A DNA stretch of 64,000 nucleotides from Rhizobiales bacterium UBA1912 (GTDB taxonomy: Bacteria; Pseudomonadota; Alphaproteobacteria; Rhizobiales; Devosiaceae), in assembly GCA_002337455.1 (NCBI GenBank), contig DDGC01000019.1, positions 98,597 to 162,596 of the forward strand. Direction: 5' to 3'. Shown here one piece after another: positions 34,138 through 41,914 of the stretch. The position numbers and the translations under genes are program-made. Under the pieces are notes generated by a model. It was not told where the DNA came from, did not search any database, and was given only the letters and a program-made list of their open reading frames with translations. Position 1 is the first letter of the stretch. Every line of letters starts with the position of its first letter.

Positions 34138-34830
34138 ATGAACTGGCGCGACATTCAGCGCGAGCTGGCGAAGCGTGGTTTCAGTCCCGGCCGGATTGAT
34201 GGCATTCCCGGGCGCAATACCCGCAAAGCAGTGGAAGCCTTTCAGCGCACGATGGGGCTTGAAGTCGACGGGATCGTCGGGTCGCGTACCCTGGGGGCTT
34301 TGTTCGGGCCGACCTCGGCCAAGGGGCGGCAGGTTGCCGATTTGCCCTGGCTGGCCATCCTCAACGACAAAATGGGCTGGCACGAGGTCAACCATAACAA
34401 GAAGCTGTCGGACTTCCTGCGGCTCGATGGAAAGACGCTGGGCGATCCCTCCAAGCTGCCATGGTGCGGTGACCTGGTTGAAACCTGCATAGCGCTGGCA
34501 CTGCCTGATGAGGTGATACCGGGCAGTCCTTACCTTGCCCGTAACTGGACCGGGTTCGGCCGTTCGACGCTGCCGCGCTTTGGCGCGGTCGGGGCGTTCT
34601 GGCGCGGCAGCCGTGACGGCACCCAGGGCCATGTGGGCTTTCTGATCGGCCAGCGGCGCAGCGATGGCGCCTATCGCGTGCGTGGCGGCAACCAGTCCAA
34701 TTCCATCTCTGACACGTGGCTAGCCGCCGGTCGGCTGCTCGAGGCGCGCATGCCGGCGACCTATCCGGCGCTCACAAAGGTCTTGCCGCTGCTCGACGCG
34801 GCCGGCGCGCTCTCCATCAACGAGGCGTAG
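34138..34830 (+). CDS. Endolysin: peptidoglycan-binding domain plus CHAP/NlpC-like hydrolase (TIGR02594 type)
   Basis: This 230-residue protein has an N-terminal PG_binding_1 domain (DIQRELAKRGFSPGRIDGIP, AFQRTMGLEVDGIVG). The C-terminal cysteine peptidase-like domain carries the nucleophile in PWCGDLVETC and a histidine in GHVGFLIG; N174-region GGNQSN completes the site. No signal peptide is seen, so release depends on a holin. The two membrane-protein genes downstream (34835 and 35682) are candidates for that. It opens the lysis cassette after a terminator. Confidence 0.85.
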   Translation: MNWRDIQRELAKRGFSPGRIDGIPGRNTRKAVEAFQRTMGLEVDGIVGSRTLGALFGPTSAKGRQVADLPWLAILNDKMGWHEVNHNKKLSDFLRLDGKTLGDPSKLPWCGDLVETCIALALPDEVIPGSPYLARNWTGFGRSTLPRFGAVGAFWRGSRDGTQGHVGFLIGQRRSDGAYRVRGGNQSNSISDTWLAAGRLLEARMPATYPALTKVLPLLDAAGALSINEA

Positions 34831-34834
34831 AGAC

Positions 34835-35080
34835 ATGGCCAATCCGCATGGACAATTCGAATGGAAGCGCCGCCGCCGCATCATCTATGCGGCGCTGATC
34901 TTTTGCGCGCTCGAGGTCGCCTACCTGACGGTGCTCGGCACTGACAGTGCGCTCAATGCAACGATCGTCACCTCGCTGATCCTGCTCGCGGGCTCGATCA
35001 TCGGCACCTACGTTTTTGGTGCCGTCTGGGACGATCTCAATGCCCGCAAACTCGGGGGCGGGGGCGATGGTGAACTTTAA
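34835..35080 (+). CDS. Two-helix membrane protein, candidate holin
   Basis: This 81-residue protein has a basic N-terminus (EWKRRRRIIYAAL) and two membrane helices (about 15-32 and 41-62) connected by a short loop. The size and topology fit a holin. It begins 4 bases after the endolysin stop, and its end overlaps the i-spanin start. Its family is not recognised. Confidence 0.65.
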   Translation: MANPHGQFEWKRRRRIIYAALIFCALEVAYLTVLGTDSALNATIVTSLILLAGSIIGTYVFGAVWDDLNARKLGGGGDGEL

Positions 35081-35453
35081 CCTCCTCATTGCCGGTGTTG
35101 CGCTGGCGGCCGGGCTATTGTTGGGCGGCGGCGGTGTGCGCTTCTGGTATGATCGGGTGGTCCTTCCCGATGCGATCGCCGACACAATCCAGCAACAGGA
35201 AAAGCTCTGCCTCGAGCGCGTCACGAACGCGGCCGAGGCGGCGCGTGCCACCGAGCAGCTGCGCCAGCGCCTGGCGGGCGATGCCGCGACCCGCGCCTTC
35301 CAGCAATCGCTTGCCGATGCGGCCCAGAGCGCAGCCGAATTGGGCCGCCGGCTCGAACAGGAGGAAACCGACTATGCACAGATCCTTGCAGAAACGGGGC
35401 GCGCTTGCCCTCTCGATGGGCCTACTGCTGAGTGGCTGCTCAACGACGGGTAA
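35067..35453 (+). CDS. Inner-membrane spanin (Rz-like)
   Basis: This 128-residue protein has one N-terminal membrane helix (FNLLIAGVALAAGLLLGGGG) followed by a long periplasmic coiled-coil region (EQLRQRLAGDAATRAFQQSL, then AAELGRRLEQEETDYAQ), as in i-spanins. A second gene (35374) starts inside it in the +1 frame and encodes a lipoprotein, the classical Rz/Rz1 arrangement. The pair would fuse inner and outer membranes at lysis. ATG 35067 is preferred over 35016, which lies within the previous gene. Confidence 0.82.
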   Translation: MVNFNLLIAGVALAAGLLLGGGGVRFWYDRVVLPDAIADTIQQQEKLCLERVTNAAEAARATEQLRQRLAGDAATRAFQQSLADAAQSAAELGRRLEQEETDYAQILAETGRACPLDGPTAEWLLNDG

Positions 35454-35679
35454 TCGCATCGATACGGCGGCAGCAGATCTCGGCCGGGCGCGGGCCAGCC
35501 TCGTTCTATCCGATCTGCCTGCCGAATGCCGGCGGTTAATCGCGCATACCGAGCTCATCGAGGGCGAGGATCTGGCAATCCTCCTGCGCCGCGAACGCGG
35601 TCAGCTCGACAAAGCCAACGCCATGCTCGGCCGGTGCGCCGGATTCCATGACACACTTGCCGAGGGGCTGCATCGCTAG
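35374..35679 (+). CDS. Outer-membrane spanin lipoprotein (Rz1-like)
   Basis: This 101-residue protein has a lipoprotein signal ending in the lipobox LLSGC near residue 22, then TTGNRIDTAAAD. It starts at ATG 35374 with GGAGGAAA upstream, inside the i-spanin gene but in another frame, and extends 226 bp past it. It is longer than lambda Rz1 and has two extra cysteines (ECRRL and RCAG). The partner is the i-spanin encoded by the overlapping frame. Confidence 0.8.
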   Translation: MHRSLQKRGALALSMGLLLSGCSTTGNRIDTAAADLGRARASLVLSDLPAECRRLIAHTELIEGEDLAILLRRERGQLDKANAMLGRCAGFHDTLAEGLHR

Positions 35680-35681
35680 TC

Positions 35682-36131
35682 ATGTCTGAAGATACGACGC
35701 AAAAGGACATCGGGCGGCTCGAGGGGCAGATCAAGGGTGTCGAGGTGCAACTGGCCTCGATCGAGCGTCTGCTGAGGGAGCAGAACACCCAGGCCAGCGA
35801 CAGCCGCAAAGCGCTTTACGATCGTGTCGGCCGGGTCGAAACGGCGATCGAGGTTTCCGGCAAAGTCGAGGCCCAGGTACGCGACCGAATCGATCGGCTT
35901 GAGGTCAAGGTGCATGACCGCATCGAAGATCTCGCCAAATCGGTGGATGGCCAGTTCGAGGCCATCGAGCCGACAATCGAAGCCTGGCGAGACCTGCTGC
36001 GCACCGGCCGGCGCATCTCGATCATCATGGGCGTGGCCGGCCTGTCTCTTGCCGGTGTCATGACGGCGCTTGCCGCATGGTTCGGCGAGACGCTGCCCGC
36101 CTGGGTCCGCAGCTGGCTGCGGCTGGGCTGA
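35682..36131 (+). CDS. Coiled-coil membrane protein, DUF1515-like
   Basis: This 149-residue protein has an N-terminal 100 residues of heptad coiled coil (DIGRLEGQIKGVEVQLASIE, VGRVETAIEVSGKVEAQVRD) and a C-terminal membrane helix (IIMGVAGLSLAGVMTALAAW). Proteins of this layout end lysis cassettes in rhizobial prophages (DUF1515 and relatives). It might tune holin timing, though this is not shown by the sequence. It is the last clear phage gene. Confidence 0.7.
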   Translation: MSEDTTQKDIGRLEGQIKGVEVQLASIERLLREQNTQASDSRKALYDRVGRVETAIEVSGKVEAQVRDRIDRLEVKVHDRIEDLAKSVDGQFEAIEPTIEAWRDLLRTGRRISIIMGVAGLSLAGVMTALAAWFGETLPAWVRSWLRLG

Positions 36132-36340
36132 TATGCCGCCACTAGTTGGTGCAGACGGGGACGTGCAGCCAACGGCGAAATAAACTGAAATGAGTCCATG
36201 GAGTTGTCATTCGCCCAAAGCGCATGAAAAATGCGGCGACTGGTTCATCCTTACTGGACTTGTAGTGCATCTCATGCCTCTGCGTTTGCCAAGTCACTCC
36301 AGAAGCGCTGGGCCGTGCTAGCTGGCACTAGAGCCAATTC

Positions 36341-37033
36341 TTAATCTGCATTCGGCATGATCTTGTATTCACTTACTTGCTTAAGCTCTCGGAGTTTATG
36401 CGCCAGTGTGTCCAGGCTCTTGATCCGGCCACTGCGTATCGTGGTCCGGTATTCCACTGCCTGTCCGCTGGAAGTGAGCCTATGAGAGATGCTCTGTGCG
36501 CTGAATCCTGCTGCAAGGACGATTTCGCGCAAGTCTCGTTCGGACAACGCTGTCTTGCGTTCAAAACGGACAACCAGTTCTGCGTGGAAGGTGCGTGGCA
36601 AACGTGCCTCGAGCCAACGAAGTCCAGAAAGTACAAAAAGCGTTGCGAGGACGCCAGCGCCAGCCGCGAAATAGAAACCGATGCCGATCAAAATACCGAT
36701 GGCTGAGGTAATCCAAATTGTCGCCGCCGTGGTCAAACCTCGCACAGTCACGCCCTCTTTGAAAATGACACCGGCCCCAAGAAATCCGATCCCGGTCATA
36801 ATTCCTTGTGCCAGACGTGCCGGGTCCGTTCGGATCGTCTCGATCGCGACCTGTGTCATCCAACTGTCTTGGAACACAGTGACCAGCATCAGCAAAGCGG
36901 AAGCGAGACAAACTAAGGCGTGAGTTCGGAATCCTGCCGGGCGACCATGAAAACCTCGCTCAAACCCGATTGCCCCCCCGGCTAGGAGAGACGCCAATAT
37001 ACGAATGGTCATAACGGTCAACTCGTCAAACAT
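36341..37033 (-). CDS. MgtC/SapB family membrane protein
   Basis: This 230-residue protein has five predicted membrane helices in the first 150 residues with the MgtC hallmarks GGAIGFERGFHGRPAGFRTH, RLAQGIMTGIGFLGAGVIFK and VRGLTTAATIWITSAIGI. A cytoplasmic C-terminal domain follows (about 155-230). MgtC proteins help bacteria survive low magnesium and inhibit the F1Fo ATPase in Salmonella. ATG 37033 has a GGAG site in front and begins right before the first helix; a longer frame to 37234 is open but atypical. It is the first non-phage gene after the prophage. Confidence 0.88.
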   Translation of the reverse strand: MFDELTVMTIRILASLLAGGAIGFERGFHGRPAGFRTHALVCLASALLMLVTVFQDSWMTQVAIETIRTDPARLAQGIMTGIGFLGAGVIFKEGVTVRGLTTAATIWITSAIGILIGIGFYFAAGAGVLATLFVLSGLRWLEARLPRTFHAELVVRFERKTALSERDLREIVLAAGFSAQSISHRLTSSGQAVEYRTTIRSGRIKSLDTLAHKLRELKQVSEYKIMPNAD

Positions 37034-37313
37034 TACTGCTCCAAAACCAAGCGATCGAATACTGGGCGTGGTGACGCCAGCCAGGGTGGTCGGGTAGTCC
37101 CAAATTGCGCAGGATCGCTGCAATCGGCTAGCGAGCCCGTCCGATCCCATATTTACGACAAGAACAGTGTGAGAACGCGCTAGCCCGTCCCAACGCGAGT
37201 ACGAACACGGGCATTGCCGCCTGCCAAAGGGCATGACGAGAATGTCGGGAAGAATTTGGTGGGGACGTTATTGGGGTCATGAAAAATGTTTGGTGGCAAA
37301 GATAATAGGAAAC

Positions 37314-37739
37314 CTAAGTCGGCCGCCATTCACCCGTGCGCGGCTGGGATACCCTTAGGACCGTCAGGGATTGCCTAGTCCCCTCTCTGCACCACCAGGT
37401 GATCGATTGCCCTGTTCTCAAGCCGATGAGCGCTGTGCCCACCGGTGTGAGAACCGAAACCCTCCCTCGGGAAATGTCGGCATGATCCGGAAACACCAGG
37501 GTAACATCCACTAAATCGTCTCGGTCAGAACGGTATTGGATCCCCGCCCCCATGCGAACCAGGTCAATTGCAAGCTTGTCGTCAGCCACCAAGTGGGCAC
37601 GTTCAATTTCGGCCAGAAGTTCCTCGGCAGCCGGATACGAGTCTGCTGCCATTCCAGCAGCAGCGAGCGCGAACAGCTGCGCGTGCTCTGAGTGAGCGAT
37701 TGTGATTTGGGGTCTAAGAGTGTGGGAGCGCATAGCCAT
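37314..37739 (-). CDS. GreA/GreB C-terminal-domain protein, Rnk-like (paralogue 1)
   Basis: This roughly 141-residue protein has the GreA/GreB FKBP-like domain used by Rnk (nucleoside diphosphate kinase regulator): VTLVFPDHADISRGRVSVLT, then PVGTALIGLRTGQSITW. The N-terminal part is a short helical arm (EHAQLFALAAAG) in place of the long GreA coiled coil. Such proteins bind the RNA polymerase secondary channel. Two further paralogues lie within 2.5 kb. The start is uncertain: ATG 37739 or 37733. Confidence 0.82.
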   Translation of the reverse strand: MAMRSHTLRPQITIAHSEHAQLFALAAAGMAADSYPAAEELLAEIERAHLVADDKLAIDLVRMGAGIQYRSDRDDLVDVTLVFPDHADISRGRVSVLTPVGTALIGLRTGQSITWWCREGTRQSLTVLRVSQPRTGEWRPT

Positions 37740-37807
37740 TTCGGGTGTCGCGTCATGTAGGTAATAAGTTCGCGAGTGATTTATCGGTGTTTTGTGAAAT
37801 CCCTGAT

Positions 37808-37841
37808 CCCTAAACCTTCGACGCAATGGCTAGGTTTAGGG
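37808..37841. repeat. Perfect 9-bp inverted repeat CCCTAAACC / GGTTTAGGG
   Basis: Arms at 37808-37816 and 37833-37841 flank 16 bases, upstream of the Rnk-like gene. Possible operator, hairpin or recombination site. Confidence 0.5.
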
Positions 37842-38149
37842 CTGCTATCCCTCGACCGGAACGGTCCGGTGAGTAAACGATTGGTGTTTTCTGGATTTTA
37901 GCTTCATGGCCCCATGCTAGGCAATGCGAAAATAAAGTCAATCATATACTTGCGAGTGGAAAATATTCACGCGATAGCGCTTAGAGCTAAAATTAAAACG
38001 TTGCTCGACCTACAATTATTCAAAAGCAGAGAGACATTTTGCCTCAGTCTCACACACTGTTGCTTGAATAAGATTTTTTAAGGTCCATTTTGGATTGTGC
38101 ACACTTGATGTTGAATATTTCATTCGCATTTGACAAAAGGAAATTTGTT
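37842..38149. other. AT-rich intergenic region without a gene
   Basis: The stretch is markedly AT-rich between about 37904 and 38120 compared with its surroundings and lies between divergent genes. I see no clear gene. The ribosome site AAGGA for the zinc-ribbon gene is at its right end. Confidence 0.5.
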
Positions 38150-38347
38150 ATGCCTGCCCTTAGGTATTGTCGCGCTTGTTCGGAACCCCGCCAACGTGCC
38201 GTTGCCTTATGTCCATGGTGCTTCCCTGGTTATATGACGCATCAGAAAAATCCTGTTTCTTCGTTCGGCACTGCAGGGTCGGAGCAATTTAGTATGCCGC
38301 ATCACGCGCCTTACTCAGCTCGGCCAATGGCGCTACACCGAGGCTGA
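38150..38347 (+). CDS. Small zinc-ribbon protein (CxxC...CPWC), paralogue 1
   Basis: This 65-residue protein starts at ATG 38150 after AAAGGAAA. It has CRAC near residue 8 and CPWCF near residue 22, spaced like a treble-clef or zinc-ribbon knuckle (RYCRACSEPRQRAVALCPWC). The C-terminal half lacks recognisable features. A second tiny protein encoded at 40409-40555 has the same CxxC(S/T)E...RA...CPWCF pattern. An ORF start further upstream (38090) is open but has no ribosome site. Confidence 0.5.
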   Translation: MPALRYCRACSEPRQRAVALCPWCFPGYMTHQKNPVSSFGTAGSEQFSMPHHAPYSARPMALHRG

Positions 38348-38693
38348 CAATCATATCACCCTGGCACTCCGATACCGAAAATAAGCAAACCTGCCGTCAA
38401 TAAAGGCAAGGTGCTCTGATCATGTTCGCGTCTTCAATCCGACAGCAGAAAAGTATCTCAAGCAGCGGAGGAGGGCGCCCATGTTTTGAAAGGATATTGT
38501 CCGTGAGACAACAGTCACGCCCAACGAAGACAAACACACTACTGGTCGGGAAGTTCTACTTAGGTCAGCGCACAAGGACCGCCTCAATTTCGTTGAGTTT
38601 CGGAAGCGCACAGGAGCAACCGAGCTTCGAATGCCTGGCAAGGTGGGAAGACGATGGTGGCCGCCCCGCAGAAGCATATGCGGGGTAGGAACA
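38348..38693. other. Intergenic region, no supported gene
   Basis: Open frames exist on both strands (for example 38422-38688 on +), but none has a ribosome site plus a recognisable protein. A small inverted repeat CGTGA/TCACG is near 38501-38520. Confidence 0.4.
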
Positions 38694-38996
38694 ATGCGGA
38701 TATTCAGGCTCTTGCCCCATCGCCCTGGTGCCCATTGGGCACTTTCGCTTAATCGTGGCGAGGTCGTCGTTCGCGCCCGCACCAGCGGCGAGGCTCGTTT
38801 TGTTGCCGCACACACCGAGGCAGCATTTGCACGCGCCGCCGGTAATTTAGGGTTCGATCCAGCCGCAAGCGCATTTCGCAATCCACTACTCTACCACGTA
38901 GTAAGGGATGGAACCGGCCGATACGATGAAGAAGGTGCTGTTCAAGTGGTCTGCAATTCGTTTGAAAATAGGGCGCGGGCAAAATATGAAAAATGA
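38694..38996 (+). CDS. Conserved small protein, unknown function
   Basis: This 100-residue soluble protein starts at ATG 38694 with TAGGAA upstream. The N-terminal strand-turn-strand (MRIFRLLPHRPGAHWALSLN, then RGEVVVRARTSGEARFVAAH) resembles a family of small proteins of about 90 residues frequent near stress regulators in rhizobia. The second half contains a YHVVRDGTGRYDEEG strand. No function is known. It lies in the island with the Rnk-like proteins. Confidence 0.55.
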   Translation: MRIFRLLPHRPGAHWALSLNRGEVVVRARTSGEARFVAAHTEAAFARAAGNLGFDPAASAFRNPLLYHVVRDGTGRYDEEGAVQVVCNSFENRARAKYEK

Positions 38997-39070
38997 GGCG
39001 CAAGGGTGTCGGGGACACCCTTGCGCGCAATCGCCATTGCGCGGTTTGGGGTGCCCGCGCAACAGCAATT

Positions 39071-39586
39071 CTATGCGGCCGATGGTCCATCAGGGTCATC
39101 CTCGGGCAGATGTCGCGGACGGACTACAAGGGACGGCCGGCTCTCGCTGCGGCTGGAAGCAAGATGCACACCCATCGGCTTGTTGCCTGCCTTGATTTCC
39201 GCTTCTGGCTGATAGAGCACCTTGTGGATTTCCAGGCACTCAACGCGCGTTCCATAGCCTAGCTCAACACTGTCGCCTTCGCTTTGCCCCAACAATCCCA
39301 CCCCTCTTAGGCTGGCCAAAGTCTGGTGGTCCTGGCCAGGAACGTACTGCTCGATTGGCACCAGGCGGCGCTCTTGGGGCCATTGGCGGTCCACGGTAAA
39401 GGCGACGCGGGAGCCGAGCGTTACGACGTCGGCAGGCAAATCATCGGCGAATACGATCTGGGCGAATTTCAGTTTCTTGCGGATTGCCGAAATCAGCATT
39501 TCGTCGCCGCCCAAATGGTCGGCCAGCATCGTTTCAAGGATCGTAAAATCGCGTGGTGTTAGTCTTGGCAGATTGGTGGTGCTCAT
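39071..39586 (-). CDS. GreA/GreB C-terminal-domain protein (paralogue 2, extended)
   Basis: This 171-residue protein has an N-terminal helical arm (LPRLTPRDFTILETMLADHL) and a GreA/GreB-like C-terminal domain (LPADVVTLGSRVAFTVDRQW, LASLRGVGLLGQSEGDSVEL). It is the most diverged of the three paralogues and has about 45 extra C-terminal residues rich in Arg/Ser/Pro. The fold suggests binding to RNA polymerase. The upstream region 39587-39700 is short. Confidence 0.75.
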   Translation of the reverse strand: MSTTNLPRLTPRDFTILETMLADHLGGDEMLISAIRKKLKFAQIVFADDLPADVVTLGSRVAFTVDRQWPQERRLVPIEQYVPGQDHQTLASLRGVGLLGQSEGDSVELGYGTRVECLEIHKVLYQPEAEIKAGNKPMGVHLASSRSESRPSLVVRPRHLPEDDPDGPSAA

Positions 39587-39700
39587 GAGCGTTTCCTTGT
39601 TCTGAAAGCCAGGCGAAGCGACCAGACCGACCTCGTGACGGTCTGGCCCTATGCTCCGATCATGAGCACCGCAATCTTGATGGTGAGGTGAGCGCCCATC

Positions 39701-40108
39701 TCACTGGCTCTGCTCAACGCGTGTTACGGTGAGACCAAGCTGGCGACCGTCACGTGCCGTCCAGGGGATTGTTTGTCCTTCGCGCAATCCGATCAATGCA
39801 GCACCGATCGGGGTAAGCACAGACACCTTCCCCGAGCTGATGTCAGCCTCTCCGGGGTACACAAGCCGATAGGTGCGATCAAAACCGTCGGTGGTAGTGA
39901 AGGAAACGATCGAACCCATTCGGACCGCAGTGTCAGGCACCTTGGTCTGAGCAACAACGCGGGCGCGGTCCAGTTCGCTCATCAGTTGATCAGCAACAAC
40001 AGCCATAGGCCCGCTGATGCCGGTGGCCATGGTCATTAGTTTTCCGTGGTCCTCGACCCCGAGCACCAGACGAGGCAAAGTCGTCGATTTCATCGCAATT
40101 TGAGACAT
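39701..40108 (-). CDS. GreA/GreB C-terminal-domain protein, Rnk-like (paralogue 3)
   Basis: This 135-residue protein has the Rnk layout: a helical arm (DHGKLMTMATGISGPMAVVA) and an FKBP-like domain (VRMGSIVSFTTTDGFDRTYR, SSGKVSVLTPIGAALIGLRE). It is close to paralogue 1 in the SRGRVSVLTPVGTALIGLR segment, which points to a duplication. Rnk-type proteins compete with GreA, GreB and DksA at RNA polymerase. ATG 40108 or an internal ATG five codons later is possible. Confidence 0.83.
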   Translation of the reverse strand: MSQIAMKSTTLPRLVLGVEDHGKLMTMATGISGPMAVVADQLMSELDRARVVAQTKVPDTAVRMGSIVSFTTTDGFDRTYRLVYPGEADISSGKVSVLTPIGAALIGLREGQTIPWTARDGRQLGLTVTRVEQSQ

Positions 40109-40408
40109 GATTGCACACGATCTCCGCCAGTCGCTTACCGGCGGTCCAGATTTTCTTCGATACTGTGAAACGCCAATGGCGCTGATCGTGCAGACGATGA
40201 GCGCACCCCCGAAGCTCGGAAGGCGCGAATGGCCGAGCTTCGGGCTACAGTCCTATTACAGGCTGTCCCTTCAGGGATTCCAACAATGCAAGAACCGCTC
40301 GGATCATCATTCCATCACTGCTATCTCTTTGCGCCGGTAAGTCAAGTCAGGCGCCAATTGCTGTTCCATTTCGACGACACCATCAAAGGGCCGTACGGGC
40401 GAGACCCA
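40109..40408. other. Intergenic region, nothing recognised
   Basis: No supported gene, repeat or terminator was seen here. It should contain the promoter of the Rnk-like gene that reads leftward from 40108. Confidence 0.4.
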
Positions 40409-40555
40409 TTAAAGGGCATAAATGACACTCGAACGCGGAACGCGAACCGGCCAGGCATCGGGCAGTGGCTTAAAGCACCATGGGCACCGCACGGCTGCCC
40501 TGGGGATCCACTCGGTACAATGTTTACACGTAAAAGGACTGATTGAATTTCGCAC
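40409..40555 (-). CDS. Tiny zinc-ribbon protein (CxxC...CPWC), paralogue 2
   Basis: This 48-residue protein starts at GTG 40555 behind GAGGTGGGT. It contains CKHCTEWIPRAAVRCPWCF, a compact zinc knuckle matching the one in the 38150-38347 protein at the CxxC, the S/T-E, the R-A and the CPWCF positions. It is too short for usual gene callers. The frame is open further upstream, but those residues do not look protein-like. Function unknown. Confidence 0.5.
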   Translation of the reverse strand: MRNSISPFTCKHCTEWIPRAAVRCPWCFKPLPDAWPVRVPRSSVIYAL

Positions 40556-40983
40556 ACCCACCTCCGCTCGCGCTTGCGAGAACAAACATGACAAGGAACC
40601 ACAATGGCCCCGAGGCGGTGTGCTAGCTTTACAGCAGCACGAATACCCCGCCCCGGGGAGCGGAGAGTGCGCCGATAGCCGGCCTTGAACAGGCAATTGT
40701 TTTCACGTTTCTTAGCATACAATCTACATAGTCTCGAAAAATATTTAAACAAGCCCTCGTAAACGGCAGGCCCGCGCGGCAAAACAACTCGGTTGACTTA
40801 ATAAAATACGGAACTACGTTTGGCGCGCCATGTTTATTCCTTGCTTCAGTATCTTTGAAAAGATTGCGACCGGCGACCGGGATGCCTGACCGGAAGCTGC
40901 GATGACTTCGCGCTTCCGGGACTAAGTTCACGAAAATTTCCATTCTTTAAGTCGGCATCAAGGATGCCAGACGGAGGATCGTG
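40556..40983. other. Intergenic region with candidate stress promoter
   Basis: This 428-bp gap upstream of the PTS EIIA gene carries a candidate EcfG promoter at 40810-40834 and a GGAGG ribosome site just before 40984. No convincing gene is present. Confidence 0.45.
40810..40834 (+). promoter_or_regulatory. Candidate EcfG (general stress) promoter
   Basis: GGAAC (40810-40814), a 16-base spacer and TGTT (40831-40834) approximate the alphaproteobacterial EcfG consensus GGAAC-N16/17-cGTT. It lies 150 bp before the PTS EIIA gene. Confidence 0.4.
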
Positions 40984-41472
40984 ATGGCACTCGCAAGTGT
41001 TTCATTCGAATTTGACTTTACAATTGATAAGAACTCAAAATCTCGCAAGGCGGCCCTGAGCGCGTTGGCTCACCGCGTCGGCGCACTCAGACCCGGCATT
41101 TCGCCACTCGATATCGCTAACAGCTTTCTCGCCCGGGAACGGTTGGGCTCGACCGCTATCGGCTCGGGCGTGGCAGCACCCCATACCGTTTTGAGAGAAC
41201 CTTGCTCACCGCTTGTTCAGGTCACTCATCTCAAATGCGCTGTCGACTTCGACGCGGACGATTCCGTCGCCGTCGATCTGTTGTTGACAGTGGTCGGTAA
41301 CCGCCAGGACCTGCGCTGGCTGCATCTGGCCGTTCCCCGTTTTGCCAAACTTGCTCAGGCGCCCGAACTGGTCGCTCGTCTGCGATTGGCACAGGATGTG
41401 TTTGTCGTGGAAAAAATAATGGCTGACGTCGGCATTTACTCGGACCGGTCCCGACCCCAAAAGGCGGCGTAG
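40984..41472 (+). CDS. Stand-alone PTS EIIA protein, PtsN-like (fructose/nitrogen type)
   Basis: This 162-residue protein has the EIIA type-2 fold: RKAALSALAHRVGALRPGIS, then LARERLGSTAIGSGVAAPHT with the phosphorylatable histidine in APH. VDFDADDSVAVDLLLTVVGN follows. Such proteins receive phosphate from NPr and regulate potassium transport, stress and carbon/nitrogen balance rather than sugar uptake. The gene stands alone, without EIIB/EIIC or rpoN next to it, in the stress island. ATG 40984 follows GGAGG. Confidence 0.8.
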   Translation: MALASVSFEFDFTIDKNSKSRKAALSALAHRVGALRPGISPLDIANSFLARERLGSTAIGSGVAAPHTVLREPCSPLVQVTHLKCAVDFDADDSVAVDLLLTVVGNRQDLRWLHLAVPRFAKLAQAPELVARLRLAQDVFVVEKIMADVGIYSDRSRPQKAA

Positions 41473-41623
41473 CTGCCATGAACGGTTTTGCTTGGAGGCG
41501 CTCTCAAACAGCGGCGCTGTCCCTGGTCGCGCAAGCTTCCAGGGTCGTGTCTGGTAGGTCCCGATTGGGATCTTTGCTCCATATTCGCAACGAATGTCGC
41601 GGACGAACTGAAGGTGTTCAAAA

Positions 41624-41755
41624 ATGGCAAAACGCAAAGGCGATCAGCAGCGCCTGCAGCCAAAAAAGAAAAAGATAAAACAAAGTCTTGCCCCGGAATC
41701 TGTAGCCGGACTGGTCTCCGGACCATCAGCAACCGGCAAGCGGCAGGGAAAATAG
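41624..41755 (+). CDS. Very small lysine-rich protein, unknown
   Basis: This 43-residue product begins MAKRKGDQQRLQPKKKKIKQ and is strongly basic in the first half, with a Gly/Ser/Ala tail. AAGG precedes ATG 41624 at a suitable distance. A nucleic-acid-binding or ribosome-associated role would fit the composition, but there is no family evidence and it may be chance. Confidence 0.35.
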   Translation: MAKRKGDQQRLQPKKKKIKQSLAPESVAGLVSGPSATGKRQGK

Positions 41756-41914
41756 GCGCTTGGGGGCAGAGATGACTCTGCTCCCATCTTCCGTTGACGG
41801 AAATACGTTGCCTAAAACCGTCGATCCGGTCGTCTTATGGCCTTCTCTATTTGGTCGCGTGGCGGTCTGCATGATCCTGGAAGCATGATTATAGGGACAT
41901 GACGTTCGGCTTGT

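Larger units (their letters stand above)
1..36131. mobile_element. Prophage, lambda-type head and P2-type contractile tail (left end outside window)
   Basis: A continuous phage gene set runs from the window start to the DUF1515-like gene at 36131: replication, packaging, head, tail and lysis modules in one direction, with stop/start overlaps between most neighbours. No frameshift is seen in any structural gene, so the element may be functional. Integrase and repressor are not in the window and must lie to the left. No attachment site could be recognised near 36.13-36.34 kb, so the right boundary is only inferred from the change to non-phage genes (MgtC at 36341). Confidence 0.93.

Noticed and set aside
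38420..38881. 153-codon minus-strand frame
   Set aside because: It is antisense to the better supported 38694-38996 gene and lacks a protein-like composition.
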